Below the pieces are notes generated by a model that was given only the letters and a program-made list of their open reading frames with translations, was not told the DNA's origin and ran no database searches. 64,000 nt of DNA. Origin: Sphingobium algorifonticola. Its GTDB lineage: Bacteria; Pseudomonadota; Alphaproteobacteria; Sphingomonadales; Sphingomonadaceae. The first letter of the stretch is position 1, and each line of letters begins with the position of its first letter. This document shows, piece by piece, positions 44,399 through 54,733 of the stretch. The stretch lies in the NCBI RefSeq assembly GCF_004005485.1, contig NZ_RZUL01000005.1, positions 1-64,000 on the forward strand, given 5' to 3'. Made by a program: the position numbers and the translations under genes.

Positions 44399-44824
44399 AT
44401 GAAGCACAGCACCCAGATCGCGGGCATCGAAATGCCCGACCTCAACGAACGGGATCACTACAGCATCTCGGATCTGTCGACCGAGTTTGGCGTCACGGCC
44501 CGCGCGCTGCGTTTTTATGAAGATGAAGGGTTGATTGCGCCCGAGCGGCAGGGGCTCGCCCGCATTTACTCGCGTCGCGACCGCGCGCGGCTAGCATGGA
44601 TATTGCGCGGCAAGCGTGTCGGCTTCAGCCTGACCGAGATTCGCGAGATGATCGACCTCTACGATCTCAACGACGGACGGTCCGCGCAGCGCCGCGTCAC
44701 CATAGAGAAATGTCGTGCCCGTATCGATTTGCTTCAGCGGCAAAAGGCCGACATCGATTCGGCGATAGAGGAATTGTCCGCCTTCGTCTCGATCGTCGAG
44801 GCCCAGGGCGACGACGACATCTGA
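44399..44824 (+). CDS. MerR-family regulator (LiuR-like) of acyl-CoA catabolism
   Basis: A 141-residue regulator with N-terminal winged helix ([45 protein letters not shown]), followed by the long antiparallel coiled coil and a short charged end. No metal-binding cysteine pair is seen at the C-terminus, so it is not a metal sensor. It directly precedes an acyl-CoA dehydrogenase gene and has a LiuR-like palindrome at its own start, so it probably controls itself and the dehydrogenase in answer to an acyl-CoA. Confidence 0.88.
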   Translation: MKHSTQIAGIEMPDLNERDHYSISDLSTEFGVTARALRFYEDEGLIAPERQGLARIYSRRDRARLAWILRGKRVGFSLTEIREMIDLYDLNDGRSAQRRVTIEKCRARIDLLQRQKADIDSAIEELSAFVSIVEAQGDDDI

Positions 44825-44885
44825 TCAGCGACAGCGCCGCACTCCGATACGGACGGCGGCAGATTGACTTAACCCGGAGAGTGCC

Positions 44886-46691
44886 ATGCCCAAATATACC
44901 GCCCCCGTTCGCGACACGCAGTTCGTGCTCGATCATGTCGTCGGCATCGATCGCTATGCCAATCTCCCCGGCTTCGAAAATGCCACACCCGATCTGATCG
45001 AGGCTGTACTGGGCGAAGGCGGCAAGTTCGCCGCACAGGTTCTCTTCCCGCTCAACCAGGTCGGCGATCGCGAAGGCTGCACGCGCCATCCCGATGGCAG
45101 CGTCACTACGCCGACGGGCTTCAAGGACGCATTCGACCAATATGTCGCGGGCGGCTGGACCACGCTGCACGCGCCGGAGGAATTTGGCGGGCAGGGGTTG
45201 CCCCATGTCGTTTCCACGGCCTTTGGCGAATATGTGTTGTCGGCCAATCAGGCTTTCGAAATGTATCACGGGCTGACCGCAGGCGCGATCGCCGCCATTC
45301 TCGCCAAGGGTTCGGACGACCTCAAGCAGAAATATGTGCCCAATATGGTGAGCGGCAAATGGACCGGCACCATGAACCTCACCGAACCGCATTGCGGCAC
45401 TGATCTAGGCCTCATCAAAACGAGGGCGGAGCCGCAGGCAGACGGCAGCTATGCCATTACCGGCACGAAGATCTTCATTTCGGCAGGCGAACATGACCTG
45501 GCGGAGAACATCGTGCATCTGGTCCTCGCCAAGACGCCCGGCGCACCCGAAAGCAGCAAGGGCATTTCGCTCTTCATCGTGCCCAAGTTCATGGTGCACG
45601 ACGATGGGTCTTTGGGAGATCGCAACGCCGTCTCCTGCGGCTCGATCGAACACAAGATGGGCATCCACGGCAATTCGACCTGCGTCATGAACTATGACGG
45701 TGCGACCGGCTTCATGGTGGGCGAAGAGAACAAGGGCCTTGCCGCCATGTTCATCATGATGAATGCCGCCCGCCTGGGCGTGGGCCTTCAGGGTCTGGGC
45801 CAGGCCGAAGTCGCCTATCAGAATGCGGTGCAATATGCGCACGACCGGCGGCAGGGCCGCGCGCTTACCGGCCCCGCCGAGCCGCAGGAAAAGGCCGACA
45901 CATTGTTCGTCCATCCCGATGTCCGCCGTATGCTGATGGAAGCCAAGGCGCTGACCGAAGGCTTGCGCGCGCTTTGCCTGTGGGGCGCGCTTCAGGTCGA
46001 TCTCGCGCACAAGGCGCAGACCGAGGAAGAGCGGCAGACCGCCGATGAGCTGATCTCTCTCCTGACCCCCGTCATCAAGGGCTATGGCACCGACAAGGGC
46101 TTCGACGTGACGGTGAACTGTCAACAGGTCTATGGCGGCCACGGCTATATCGAGGAATGGGGCATGGACCAGTATGTCCGGGACGCCCGCATCGCCATGA
46201 TCTACGAAGGCACCAACGGCGTTCAGGCCATGGATCTCGTCGGCCGCAAGCTGGCGCAGAATGGCGGTCGCGCGCTCCAGACGCTGTTCAAGGTGATCGC
46301 GCAGGAAGTCGCTACCGCCAAGGCCGAACCGCGTCTCGCCCCGCTGGCCGAGGCGCTGGAAAAGGCCAATGCGCAGCTCCAGGGCGCCACCATGTGGCTG
46401 ATGCAGAACGCCATGACCAACCCCAATAACGCGGGCGCGGGCGCGCACAGCTATATGCACATCATGGGCATCGTGTCGCTGGGTCTGATGTGGCTGCGCA
46501 TGGCGAGCGCCGCCGTTCGCCTGCTCGACGCGGGCGAGGGCGACCCGAAATATCTGGAAGCCAAGCTGGTTACGGCCCGCTTCTATGCCGAACGTATCAT
46601 GCCCGACGCGGGGGCTCTCCGTCGCAAGATAGAAGGCGGCGCGGAAAGCCTGATGACGCTCGACCCGGAGATGTTCGCCACGGCGGCATGA
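44886..46691 (+). CDS. Acyl-CoA dehydrogenase (DmdC/FadE-like, long form)
   Basis: A 601-residue FAD enzyme that makes the alpha,beta double bond in acyl-CoA. It has the N-terminal domain, [19 protein letters not shown] and [16 protein letters not shown] (FAD/substrate strands), [42 protein letters not shown] (with the catalytic-region Glu) and an extra C-terminal domain of about 130 residues. That length fits DmdC-type 3-methylmercaptopropionyl-CoA and related dehydrogenases. Chain-length or sulfur-substrate use cannot be told from sequence. A strong terminator follows. Confidence 0.92.
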   Translation: MPKYTAPVRDTQFVLDHVVGIDRYANLPGFENATPDLIEAVLGEGGKFAAQVLFPLNQVGDREGCTRHPDGSVTTPTGFKDAFDQYVAGGWTTLHAPEEFGGQGLPHVVSTAFGEYVLSANQAFEMYHGLTAGAIAAILAKGSDDLKQKYVPNMVSGKWTGTMNLTEPHCGTDLGLIKTRAEPQADGSYAITGTKIFISAGEHDLAENIVHLVLAKTPGAPESSKGISLFIVPKFMVHDDGSLGDRNAVSCGSIEHKMGIHGNSTCVMNYDGATGFMVGEENKGLAAMFIMMNAARLGVGLQGLGQAEVAYQNAVQYAHDRRQGRALTGPAEPQEKADTLFVHPDVRRMLMEAKALTEGLRALCLWGALQVDLAHKAQTEEERQTADELISLLTPVIKGYGTDKGFDVTVNCQQVYGGHGYIEEWGMDQYVRDARIAMIYEGTNGVQAMDLVGRKLAQNGGRALQTLFKVIAQEVATAKAEPRLAPLAEALEKANAQLQGATMWLMQNAMTNPNNAGAGAHSYMHIMGIVSLGLMWLRMASAAVRLLDAGEGDPKYLEAKLVTARFYAERIMPDAGALRRKIEGGAESLMTLDPEMFATAA

Positions 46692-46720
46692 GGGGTTGGA
46701 CTGACGATATCAGACGCAAG

Positions 46721-46748
46721 AAGGCCCGCCGAACCGGCGGGCCTTATT
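46721..46748 (+). terminator. Rho-independent terminator after the acyl-CoA dehydrogenase
   Basis: AAGGCCCGCCG-aac-CGGCGGGCCTT, an 11-bp perfect stem followed by ATT, 30 bases after the stop codon. GC-rich stem, but only a very short U-run. Confidence 0.8.
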
Positions 46749-46794
46749 CGTGCTGCACTAAATCGGACGACCGGGTGTTAGGTTATCAGCACGC

Positions 46795-47199
46795 TCACGC
46801 GGCAACGGCCATGCGGACATAGCTGGAAAACAGCGCGCGAATATTGGGATCGGACACATCGGCGACCAGGGCATCGACGGCTTCGATCAGGCTGCGGTCG
46901 TTGGTGTCGCGCGTGGCGCGCTGGGATGCCATCGCCCAATTGCCGAACTGCCGATCATCTACCGCCTTGGAAGACAATATGGCGGAGGCGCGATGGCGAT
47001 GGTCGCACTTGATGCGCTTATAGGCCGCCATGACCGGTGCTTCCTCGCCTTCGAGAGCCTGCAGAAACCGCTTGCCGTTGAACAGCAGCATGCCGGTAAT
47101 GCCGTCACGGCCATTGTTGCGGCGGGAGATCGAGAGAATAGAGTCGAGATCGTTTGGAAGGATGTTTTGCGCGGTGCTGATGTAGATAAGCTGGAACAT
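46795..47199 (-). CDS. BLUF-domain blue-light photoreceptor
   Basis: A 134-residue stand-alone BLUF protein that binds FAD and senses blue light. The light-active Tyr6 (LIYIS), Asn28/29 (RRNNGRDGITGMLL), Gln47 (FLQALEG) and the distal Trp88/Met90 (FGNWAMA) are all in place, equal to AppA Tyr21, Asn45, Gln63, Trp104 and Met106. The C-terminal 40 residues form a helix cap with no output domain, so it must act through a partner. Start chosen at the Met beginning MFQLIYIS, since the upstream frame is unlike the family. No obvious partner lies next door. Confidence 0.93.
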   Translation of the reverse strand: MFQLIYISTAQNILPNDLDSILSISRRNNGRDGITGMLLFNGKRFLQALEGEEAPVMAAYKRIKCDHRHRASAILSSKAVDDRQFGNWAMASQRATRDTNDRSLIEAVDALVADVSDPNIRALFSSYVRMAVAA

Positions 47200-47302
47200 T
47201 CTGGCTGACTTTCGGAGGCTGACATGTCCTGTTTGCCCGTCAAAAGTTAAAATCCGGTCGAAATCCACCTTAACATCTTGCAATACAGTCTTTTCCTCGC
47301 AC

Positions 47303-48607
47303 TTACTCTTGCCCTGCCGTCCGCGCCTCGACCGGCCGTATCACCACCGTCTCCGCCGCCTTCGCCTTCACCGTCGGTACCACCGCAGGCGCTGCACCAG
47401 CCGCCGCCGGTTCCCGCACCCGCATGCACTCGCTGCGACTCGTCCGTGGCGTCCGCGCGCAATTCCACAAGGCTCGTTGCAGTCCGCTCGGCGCGTCGTG
47501 GATGTAGCTGAAAGCCATGCTCGCCAATGTGCTTTCCGGGATCGGGAAGCCCCTGGGCGCGGCTGTCCTGTCGCTCCATGCCAATATGCGGCAACGTTGC
47601 CGCCCGGCGCAAAACCGGGTGGCGATGCCTGGGTAGCTGTCGGTCGCCAGCGGGTCCAGCAGCAGGATGAAGGCATTGGCCTCCGGCGCAATCGCGATCA
47701 GCCGCGCCCCATCGACCTGCTTGCCCAGCATATCCGCGCTGATGGCCTTGGCGGGCGCGGCGGCAAGAGCGGCAGGCGCGGTAAGGCCCAGGGGCATGCC
47801 CGGCGCGCCCGCGACGGCTACCGCAGCACCCTGATGCGCCGCCGAAAGCCGTGCGATTTGCGGCACCACCGGTTCCCGACTGGAAAGCCGACGCAGAAAG
47901 GCAGGCGGCGTCCCCCACCATCCCGTCCAGCGGAAGAACAGATGCGTGTCCACAGCCGCCACCTTGTCCAGACTGCTGCTCCAATAGGGCACCACCCAGT
48001 CGGTATGATAGTGGGTGGCATAGCCAACCCTGCGATCGACGCTGCCAGACAGCGCCAGCCGCGCGACATCCCGTGCCCGTGCCCATGCACTCGCTGAGGG
48101 CGTACGCGCGAGCGCCCCGTCGCAGGTGAATGTGAACTGGCATCCGGTCCGCCGCTCTGCGCCCTGAAAGACGACGCCGCACACGCTCTTGGGAAAGGCG
48201 GGGTGCCGCACCCGGTTCAGCACCACTTGCGCCACCGCTTTCTGCCCGCCCGTATCGTCACCCGCTTCATAAAGCTGCGCCGCCGCCAGGCAATCGACGG
48301 CCCTGTCCAGGTCGTCGGGTTCGCCGTCGAAAAGAAACGGTCGCGCCGCCGGATTGGGCAGGCGGGAAAAGGGGACACGCGCATTGAACTTCCGCGCGTC
48401 GTCCGGGGCGACGGCGCGCACGCGCAGCGGCTCGACCGGCGGCGGCGGGGAAGGGGGACGGATCGTCTCGCGCATATCGCTGGATGCTTGTCCGTGCGGC
48501 ACCGCAACGCGCCCGCTGTCGAACCAGGCGATGGCGGCGGGCAGCCCGGCAAAGGCGATCACGGCGCATGCCGCCCGTGCCCAGCCCGCCATCCGGTCGT
48601 TCAGCAT
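47303..48607 (-). CDS. Cell-wall hydrolase, SleB (Hydrolase_2) family
   Basis: A 434-residue exported or membrane-anchored protein. The N-terminal hydrophobic stretch (ACAVIAFAGLPAAIAWF) is followed by a Pro-rich linker (RPPSPPPPVEPL) and the SleB catalytic domain (LAAAQLYEAGDDTGGQKAVAQVVLNRVRHPAFPKSVCGVVFQGAE) with the catalytic Glu of the LYEAG stretch. The long C-terminal half is Ala/Pro-rich and less conserved. Likely lytic transglycosylase or amidase acting on peptidoglycan. Third gene after MFS and cysK on the same strand. Confidence 0.82.
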   Translation of the reverse strand: MLNDRMAGWARAACAVIAFAGLPAAIAWFDSGRVAVPHGQASSDMRETIRPPSPPPPVEPLRVRAVAPDDARKFNARVPFSRLPNPAARPFLFDGEPDDLDRAVDCLAAAQLYEAGDDTGGQKAVAQVVLNRVRHPAFPKSVCGVVFQGAERRTGCQFTFTCDGALARTPSASAWARARDVARLALSGSVDRRVGYATHYHTDWVVPYWSSSLDKVAAVDTHLFFRWTGWWGTPPAFLRRLSSREPVVPQIARLSAAHQGAAVAVAGAPGMPLGLTAPAALAAAPAKAISADMLGKQVDGARLIAIAPEANAFILLLDPLATDSYPGIATRFCAGRQRCRILAWSDRTAAPRGFPIPESTLASMAFSYIHDAPSGLQRALWNCARTPRTSRSECMRVREPAAAGAAPAVVPTVKAKAAETVVIRPVEARTAGQE

Positions 48608-48637
48608 GCGGCTGATCTGCCTGCGCCCCGGCCCCGC

Positions 48638-49555
48638 CTATTCGGGCAGGAAATCAGGAACGGACAGGTAGCGTTCGCCAGTGTCATAGTTGAAACCCAG
48701 CACCTTCGCGCCTGCGGGCAGTTCGGGCAGCTTCTGCGCGATCGCTGCCAGCGTCGCGCCGGATGATATGCCGACCAGCATGCCCTCCTCGCTCGCCGCG
48801 CGGCGTGCATAATCCTTCGCAAGCGCCGGATCGACCTGGATCGCCCCGTCGAGCAATTGCGTATGCAGGTTGGTGGGAATGAAGCCTGCACCGATGCCCT
48901 GAATGGGGTGCGGCCCCGGTTGACCGCCGCTGATGACGGGCGAGAGCGTCGGCTCCACGGCGAAGATCTTCACATGCGGCCAGGCGGCCTTCAGCACCTG
49001 CGCCACGCCGGTGATATGCCCCCCGGTGCCGACGCCGGTGATGATCGCATCCAGCGGTGCGTCAGCAAAATCCGCCAGTATTTCCTGTGCCGTCGTGCGG
49101 ACGTGCACATCGATATTGGCAGGGTTCTCGAACTGTTGCGGCATCCACGCGCCCGGCGTCTGGTCGACCAGCTCCAGCGCGCGTTCGATCGCGCCTTTCA
49201 TGCCCTTTTCGCGCGGGGTGAGGTCGAAGGTCGCGCCATAGGCGAGCATCAGCCGCCGCCGCTCGATCGACATGCTTTCGGGCATGACGAGAACCAGCCG
49301 GTATCCTTTCACCGCCGCGACCATGGCCAGGCCCACGCCGGTGTTGCCCGATGTCGGCTCGATGATGGTGCCGCCCGGCGTCAGGTCGCCGGAGGCCTCC
49401 GCCGCTTCGATCATCGCCAGCGCGATACGGTCCTTGATCGACCCGCCGGGGTTCGACCGCTCCGACTTGATCCACACTTCGGCATCGCCGAACAGGCGGC
49501 GCATGCGGATATGCGGCGTCTTGCCGATGGTTTCCAGAATGCTGGCAGCTTTCAT
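48638..49555 (-). CDS. cysK: Cysteine synthase A (O-acetylserine sulfhydrylase)
   Basis: PLP enzyme that makes cysteine from O-acetylserine and sulfide. The 305-residue protein has [20 protein letters not shown] (the PLP-lysine region), [27 protein letters not shown] (phosphate-binding loop) and GISSGAT. Start: ATG with GGAGACG before it, overlapping the MFS stop by four bases (ATGA). The longer reading frame on this strand is antisense to no gene and unlike any protein. CysM versus CysK is not fully settled by eye. Confidence 0.95.
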   Translation of the reverse strand: MKAASILETIGKTPHIRMRRLFGDAEVWIKSERSNPGGSIKDRIALAMIEAAEASGDLTPGGTIIEPTSGNTGVGLAMVAAVKGYRLVLVMPESMSIERRRLMLAYGATFDLTPREKGMKGAIERALELVDQTPGAWMPQQFENPANIDVHVRTTAQEILADFADAPLDAIITGVGTGGHITGVAQVLKAAWPHVKIFAVEPTLSPVISGGQPGPHPIQGIGAGFIPTNLHTQLLDGAIQVDPALAKDYARRAASEEGMLVGISSGATLAAIAQKLPELPAGAKVLGFNYDTGERYLSVPDFLPE

Positions 49556-50907
49556 GTCGTCGTCTCCTTGGCGGTCGGTGCGAATGGTGGGGCGGGCGCT
49601 CCGTTCGGCCGTATGTCGGGTGGATCGAAACTGCGTGCAAGCCTGATTTCGGGGAAGAGCCGCGCCCATGCAAGCGTTATGATGATCGCGCCGATGCCGC
49701 CTGCAATAACTGCGGTGACTGGCCCGACCAGCGCCGCCAGAAAGCCCGATTCGGCTTCCCCCAACTCGTTGGACGCAGAAATGGTGAGCTGCGACACGCT
49801 GCCGACGCGGCCACGCATGGCGTCGGGCGTGTAAAGCTGGATCAACGAAGAGCGAATATAGACCGACACCATGTCGGCGCTGCCGAGCACCACGAGGGAC
49901 GCCAGCGCCACTTCCATCGCGATGCCATGCGGCATAAAGGCGGTCAGCCCGAACACGATCGTTGCCATGCCGAAGATGATGACAGCCGCCAGCATCCTGA
50001 CCCCCACTTCGCGTTCCATGGGTCGGAAGGAAAACCATAGCGCCGTCACGGCCGCGCCGATCGCGGGAGCGGCGGCAAGATGGCCCAGCCCCTGCGATCC
50101 GACCTGTAATATGTCGCGGGCATAGACTGGCAGCAGCGCTGTCGCCCCCGCCAGCAGCACCGCGAACAGATCGAGCGTGATCGTCGCCAGCAGAAAACGG
50201 TTCTGCCGCACGTAAGACAAGCCGTCGACCATTTGCCGCAACGGATGGCGCGTCAGGTCGCGCGCCGCTTGCGGCACCTTGCCGATCAGCAGCATCGCGG
50301 TCATCGCGACGACATACAGCAATGCGCTGGTCGCATAGGCACCCCAGGGCGTCAGCGCATAGATATATCCGCCCATCGCCGGACCGACGATGGACCCGGA
50401 TTGCCATGCGACGCTGGAAAGGGCGATGGCGCGCGGCAGGCTCTCTTTCGGCACCAGATTGGGGGCAAGCGCGCTGAACGCGGGTCCGTTGAAGGCGCGG
50501 GCGATGCCGACGAGCACGGCAATCAGGAAGATGAGCGGCAGCGTGACCCAGCCTTCGAACGTCGCCAGCGCCATCAGGCTTGCGCCCGCGATCAGCAGCA
50601 GCAACGTCGCCCGCACGATCAGTCGCCGGTCGAAATGATCGGCCACCCAGCCGGTGACGGGCGTGAGCAGGAACAGAGGCAGGAACTGTGCCAGGCCGAT
50701 AAGGCCCAGCTGTGCCGCGGCACCCTGTGTCCCCATGGTCTCGCGGGCAATGTTGTACGCCTGCCATCCCAGCACGATCATCATGCCATATTGTGCGAGC
50801 ATCGCGGATAATCGCCCGAACAGATAGGCCCGGAAACTGCCGTATTGCACGGGGTGGCGGGCCGGCGGGGCTGCTTGTGGGGCAGGATCGGTTTCGGGGT
50901 GCTGCAT
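49552..50907 (-). CDS. MFS exporter (EntS/MFS_3-like)
   Basis: A 451-residue membrane protein with twelve helices; motif-like [28 protein letters not shown] is the conserved loop 2-3 of MFS exporters, and [27 protein letters not shown] matches the EntS/MFS_3 subfamily. Substrate unknown, possibly a siderophore-like or drug compound. Translationally coupled to cysK by an ATGA overlap, which suggests export linked to cysteine metabolism. The start has GGA in front of it. Confidence 0.88.
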   Translation of the reverse strand: MQHPETDPAPQAAPPARHPVQYGSFRAYLFGRLSAMLAQYGMMIVLGWQAYNIARETMGTQGAAAQLGLIGLAQFLPLFLLTPVTGWVADHFDRRLIVRATLLLLIAGASLMALATFEGWVTLPLIFLIAVLVGIARAFNGPAFSALAPNLVPKESLPRAIALSSVAWQSGSIVGPAMGGYIYALTPWGAYATSALLYVVAMTAMLLIGKVPQAARDLTRHPLRQMVDGLSYVRQNRFLLATITLDLFAVLLAGATALLPVYARDILQVGSQGLGHLAAAPAIGAAVTALWFSFRPMEREVGVRMLAAVIIFGMATIVFGLTAFMPHGIAMEVALASLVVLGSADMVSVYIRSSLIQLYTPDAMRGRVGSVSQLTISASNELGEAESGFLAALVGPVTAVIAGGIGAIIITLAWARLFPEIRLARSFDPPDIRPNGAPAPPFAPTAKETTT

Positions 50908-51115
50908 CGATTCCGTCCTTGGCGGCGATTGGCGCGCATGACAACCGGCCAATGCATCGCTACGCCGCGTCGATGCACCGCTGACGTCGTGCGGGCTATC
51001 GCTCTTGCGATCGGGGCGGTAACCACGGCGCGTCCCTCAGGACGAATCTACAGGGGGCGCGCCTCCAGGGAACAATGCGAAGTCGAAACAGGCGGAACAG
51101 GATTATCTGGCGGCA

Positions 51116-51817
51116 TTGGGGCGTGACGGATGGACGCACAGCCTCAACAAGCCTTTCTCGGACAGCTATTGCGCGATCAATCTTGCCTCCATCGGTGCGA
51201 TCATGGCGCTGCTGCCCCCGCCGCCTGCGCATATTCTGGATCTGGGCTGCGGCGGCGGCTGGACCAGCGCCTTTCTGGCGCGGGCGGGCTATACGGTCGT
51301 GGGTCAGGATATCGCGCCGGACATGATCGCGCTCGCGCAGGAGACGAAGGCGCTGCACCATCTCGATGATCGGCTGACATTCATCTGCGGGGATTTCGAA
51401 TCGCTGGATATGGACGGGCAGTTCGATGCCGCCTTGTTCTTCGATTGCCTGCATCATGCCGATGACGAGCGGGCAGCCATCGCGTCAGCCTATCGGGCGC
51501 TGCGACCCGGCGGCATTCTCATCACGCATGAGCCAGGCGAGGGGCATTCGACGGCGCCCGGATCGATCGAGGCCATGCGGCTTTACGGCGTGAACGAACG
51601 GGACATGCCACCGCATCTCATCATCGCGCAGGGCCGCGCAGTCGGCTTTCGCGATGCGCGCGTGGTGCCGATGCAGCATGAGTTGATGGCGATCTTCTAT
51701 GACAGCAAGGTGCCACGCCTGTTCAGCGAGGCGGCATGGCTGCGCGCCAAGCGGGTGCTGACTGCGGCCTTCCGGCCGTCGCACAGAGACAGCGCCATTG
51801 TCGTGCTTACCCGCTGA
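51116..51817 (+). CDS. Class I SAM-dependent methyltransferase with an uncertain start
   Basis: A 233-residue core: SAM site ILDLGCGGGWTSAFLARAGYTVVGQDIAPDMI, acid strand LTFICGDFESLDM and LFFDCLHHADD. Only a TTG is available as start, but the frame continues upstream in protein-like form (AEQDYLAALGRDGW) to a stop at 51020 without ATG or GTG. An ATG at 51075 in good context lies in the wrong frame, one base off, so a single-base deletion near 51078 may have broken the natural start. Substrate unknown. Confidence 0.75.
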   Translation: MGRDGWTHSLNKPFSDSYCAINLASIGAIMALLPPPPAHILDLGCGGGWTSAFLARAGYTVVGQDIAPDMIALAQETKALHHLDDRLTFICGDFESLDMDGQFDAALFFDCLHHADDERAAIASAYRALRPGGILITHEPGEGHSTAPGSIEAMRLYGVNERDMPPHLIIAQGRAVGFRDARVVPMQHELMAIFYDSKVPRLFSEAAWLRAKRVLTAAFRPSHRDSAIVVLTR

Positions 51818-51931
51818 ATAGCAATCATTTCGTCATGCTGGCACCATGGCGCTGGCGTTCTGTGTCTTATATGGCATCATTGGCGGGGCATGATCCTTGC
51901 GCATGCCCTGTCTGTCTGGAGAATCCCGTCT

Positions 51932-53686
51932 ATGTCGCGGAGCACGCTACGCATCCTTCTTGCCGCATCCGCCCTGTCCGCGTCCCTTCTGACAGGCTGC
52001 TCGCAAGCGCCGACCAACGAACAGCAGGCCGTTACCGTCACCGATGCCGCTGCGGGCGATCCCCGGTGGGGCAAGTTCAGCGCAGCCTTTCTGGATCGCT
52101 ATTTCGAGCATGATCCCTATTTCGCGGTCTATCAGGGGCGGCACGACTATGACGGGCGGTTGCCCGACTGGAGTGCGGCGGGGCTCAAGGCGCACGCCGA
52201 TTTCCTGACCGAGACCATTCGGCAGGCGGAGGCATTTGATGCGCGCAAACTGTCTGACGAGCAGGCGTTCGAGCGCGATTATCTGATCGCGGTGGCGCGC
52301 GGGCGGCTTTTCTGGCTTACTGATGCCGATCAGCCGCACACCAATCCGGCTTACTATATCGGCGGCGGGCTTGATCCCAACGTCTATGTCGCCCGGCCCT
52401 ATGCCGATGCGGCAACGCGGATGAAGGCGTTCATCGCCTTTGCGAAGAACGTGCCCGCTGCCGCCGCGCAGATCCGGGCCAACCTGCGCATGCCCATGCC
52501 GCTCAGCTTCGTCGATTTCGGCAAGGCAGGTTTTGCGGGATTGGCGGCCTATTACACGGGCGACGCGAAGGCCGCCTTCGCCTCCGTCAAGGACCCCGCC
52601 TTGCAGCAGCAGTTTGACGAGGCGGCGGGCGCCGCGTCACGGGCCATGGCTGATCTCGCCAAGTGGATCGAAAGCGGGCGCGGCACGGCGACGCAGGATT
52701 TCGCGCTGGGTTCGGACCGCTTCGCGCGCATGGTGCAGGCCACCGAAATGGTCGATGTGCCGCTCGCAGAGCTGGAGCGCATTGGTCAGGCGGACCTGAA
52801 GCGCAATCAGGACGCGATGAAGGCCGCCTGCGCGCAATATGCGCCGGGCGGGGGCATCCCGGCCTGCCTTGCAAAGATGAACGCCCGGAAGCCGTCAGGC
52901 GGCGTGGTCGCCGCCGCGCGGAGCCAGTTGCCGGGCCTCAAGGCGTTTCTGATCGAAAAGGATATTGTGTCTATTCCCGGTGAGGAGGAGGCGCAGGTCG
53001 AGGAAGCACCGCCCTACAACCGGCAGAACGCCGCCTATATCGACATTCCCGGCCCATATGAGAAAGGCCTGCCTTCGGTCTATTACATCGCGCCGCCCGA
53101 TCCAGCCTGGTCGAAGGCCGTGCAGGATGGCTATATTCCGGGGGAAAAGAACCTGCTGTTCACCTCCGTCCACGAAGTCTGGCCGGGCCATTTCCTCAAT
53201 TTCCTGCACGCCAACCGATCGAGGCGCATGTTCGGTAAGGTGTTCGTCGGCTATGCCTTCGCAGAGGGCTGGGCGCATTATGCCGAGGAAATGATGTGGG
53301 ATGCCGGTCTCGACAGCGGCAATCTGGAAACGCACATCGGCCAGCTCAGCAATGCGCTGCTGCGCAACTGCCGCTTTCTCTCCGCCATCGGCCTGCATGC
53401 GCGCGGGATGACGCAGGACCAGTCACGCCGGATGTTCATCGAGCAATGCTATCAGGATGAGGGCAATGCCCGGCAACAGGCGGCACGCGGCACCTACGAT
53501 CCCGCCTATCTGAATTATACCATGGGCAAGCTGATGATCCGCAAGCTGCGCGACGACTGGGTGCGCGACAAGGGGGGAAGGGCGGCATGGAAACAGTTCC
53601 ATGACGGCTTCCTCAGCTACGGCGGCCCGCCTGTTCCGCTCGTCCGTGCCCAGATGCTGGGAGGCAAGGCGCAGGCGGTGTTCTAG
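51932..53686 (+). CDS. DUF885 family lipoprotein, putative metallopeptidase-like
   Basis: A 584-residue lipoprotein: signal LRILLAASALSASLLTGC (lipobox LLTGC), then the DUF885 body with VHEVWPGHFLNFLHANRS and YAFAEGWAHYAEEMMWDAGL, whose HEVWPGH and EGWAHYAEE are the conserved metal-ligand-like segments, and the late GNARQQAARGTYDPAYLNYTMGKLMIRKLRDDW. The family is annotated as metal-dependent peptidases in part; substrate unknown. GGAG lies ten bases before the ATG. Confidence 0.88.
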   Translation: MSRSTLRILLAASALSASLLTGCSQAPTNEQQAVTVTDAAAGDPRWGKFSAAFLDRYFEHDPYFAVYQGRHDYDGRLPDWSAAGLKAHADFLTETIRQAEAFDARKLSDEQAFERDYLIAVARGRLFWLTDADQPHTNPAYYIGGGLDPNVYVARPYADAATRMKAFIAFAKNVPAAAAQIRANLRMPMPLSFVDFGKAGFAGLAAYYTGDAKAAFASVKDPALQQQFDEAAGAASRAMADLAKWIESGRGTATQDFALGSDRFARMVQATEMVDVPLAELERIGQADLKRNQDAMKAACAQYAPGGGIPACLAKMNARKPSGGVVAAARSQLPGLKAFLIEKDIVSIPGEEEAQVEEAPPYNRQNAAYIDIPGPYEKGLPSVYYIAPPDPAWSKAVQDGYIPGEKNLLFTSVHEVWPGHFLNFLHANRSRRMFGKVFVGYAFAEGWAHYAEEMMWDAGLDSGNLETHIGQLSNALLRNCRFLSAIGLHARGMTQDQSRRMFIEQCYQDEGNARQQAARGTYDPAYLNYTMGKLMIRKLRDDWVRDKGGRAAWKQFHDGFLSYGGPPVPLVRAQMLGGKAQAVF

Positions 53687-53743
53687 GTGTGATGGCGCTA
53701 CCCAATAGGCGTCGGCGATTATCCTTTCGCGCCTATATGTCAT

Positions 53744-53821
53744 GTTCCCCTGCGGAAGGAGGGGTCCAGAGCCCTGAATGCAATACCGTGCGGCCCTGGA
53801 CCCCTGCTTTCGCGGGGGAAC
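53744..53821. repeat. Imperfect inverted repeat, DUF885/radC gap
   Basis: GTTCCCC...GGGGTCCAGAGCC pairs with GGCCCTGGACCCC...GGGGGAAC over about 30 bases with mismatches. Shares the GTTCCCC outer part with the hairpin at 37715. No gene in the remaining gap between these convergent genes. Confidence 0.65.
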
Positions 53822-53925
53822 GGTACCTTAGGTGCCGGAAAGCTAGGGCTGCCATCCTCGCCATGCTGAACGCGTTTGAGTGTCCCTTGGCTCTGAACGC
53901 GGCGCAAACCCGCAAGACCTGTACC

Positions 53926-54615
53926 CTACAACAACCCCATGGCCCGCATCGAACGATAGCCGTCGCGTCCGATGATGATGTGGTCGTGCACGGCGATGTC
54001 GAGCCGCTTGCCCGCCTCGGCGATCTGGCGCGTGATCTCTATGTCCTGGCGGCTGGGGTCGGGCGCGCCACTCGGATGGTTATGGACCAGAATGAGGCTC
54101 GCCGATCCCAGATCCATCGCGCGCCTGATGACTTCGCGGGTATAGATGGCCGCCTGATCGATCGACCCGTCGCCCATATGCTCGTCGCGGATCAGCATGT
54201 TGCGGCTGTTGAGGTGCAGCACCCGCACGCGCTCGACGGTCAGGAACGCCATGTCGGCACGCAGATAGTCGAGCAGTGCCTGCCAGCTCGAAAGCACCGG
54301 CTGGTCCGCGACCTCGGCTTTCAGCAGGCGCAAGGCGGCCGCCTGGACGATCTTGATCGCCGCGACGCTGGTATCGCCCATGCCCGGCATTCTGGCGAGC
54401 GCCTGCCAGTCGGCCGTCAGCAGCCCGCCGATCCCGCCGAAATGGTGCAGCAGCATCTTGGCCAGCGGCTTCGTGTCGCGGCGCGGAATGGCCAGCGCCA
54501 GCAGATATTCGATCAGTTCATGATCGAGCAGTGCGTCCCCACCGCCTTCGGCCAACCGCTGGCGCAGCCGCGCGCGGTGGCCCGTACCCCCATGTTCGAT
54601 GCCGCCGTCCGCCAT
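53926..54615 (-). CDS. radC: RadC family JAB-domain protein
   Basis: A 229-residue protein with an N-terminal helix-hairpin-helix-like part (GHRARLRQRLAEGG and MPGMGDTSVAAIKIVQAAALR) and a C-terminal JAB/MPN metal domain: the ligand motif HNHPSGAPDPSRQD and the distal Glu and Asp elements. RadC was once linked to DNA repair, but its biochemical role is unsettled. Divergent from ydbH. Confidence 0.93.
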   Translation of the reverse strand: MADGGIEHGGTGHRARLRQRLAEGGGDALLDHELIEYLLALAIPRRDTKPLAKMLLHHFGGIGGLLTADWQALARMPGMGDTSVAAIKIVQAAALRLLKAEVADQPVLSSWQALLDYLRADMAFLTVERVRVLHLNSRNMLIRDEHMGDGSIDQAAIYTREVIRRAMDLGSASLILVHNHPSGAPDPSRQDIEITRQIAEAGKRLDIAVHDHIIIGRDGYRSMRAMGLL

Positions 54616-54733
54616 GCCCTATGGCGTAAAGCGCCCCTGTCGCCGCAGCAAGGCTATTTCCTGCTGGTCACATGCTGTTCAGGCGTTACGGGTTTGATGA
54701 TGGCAATGGAACAACGTCCGGGGTGGCGCGCAG

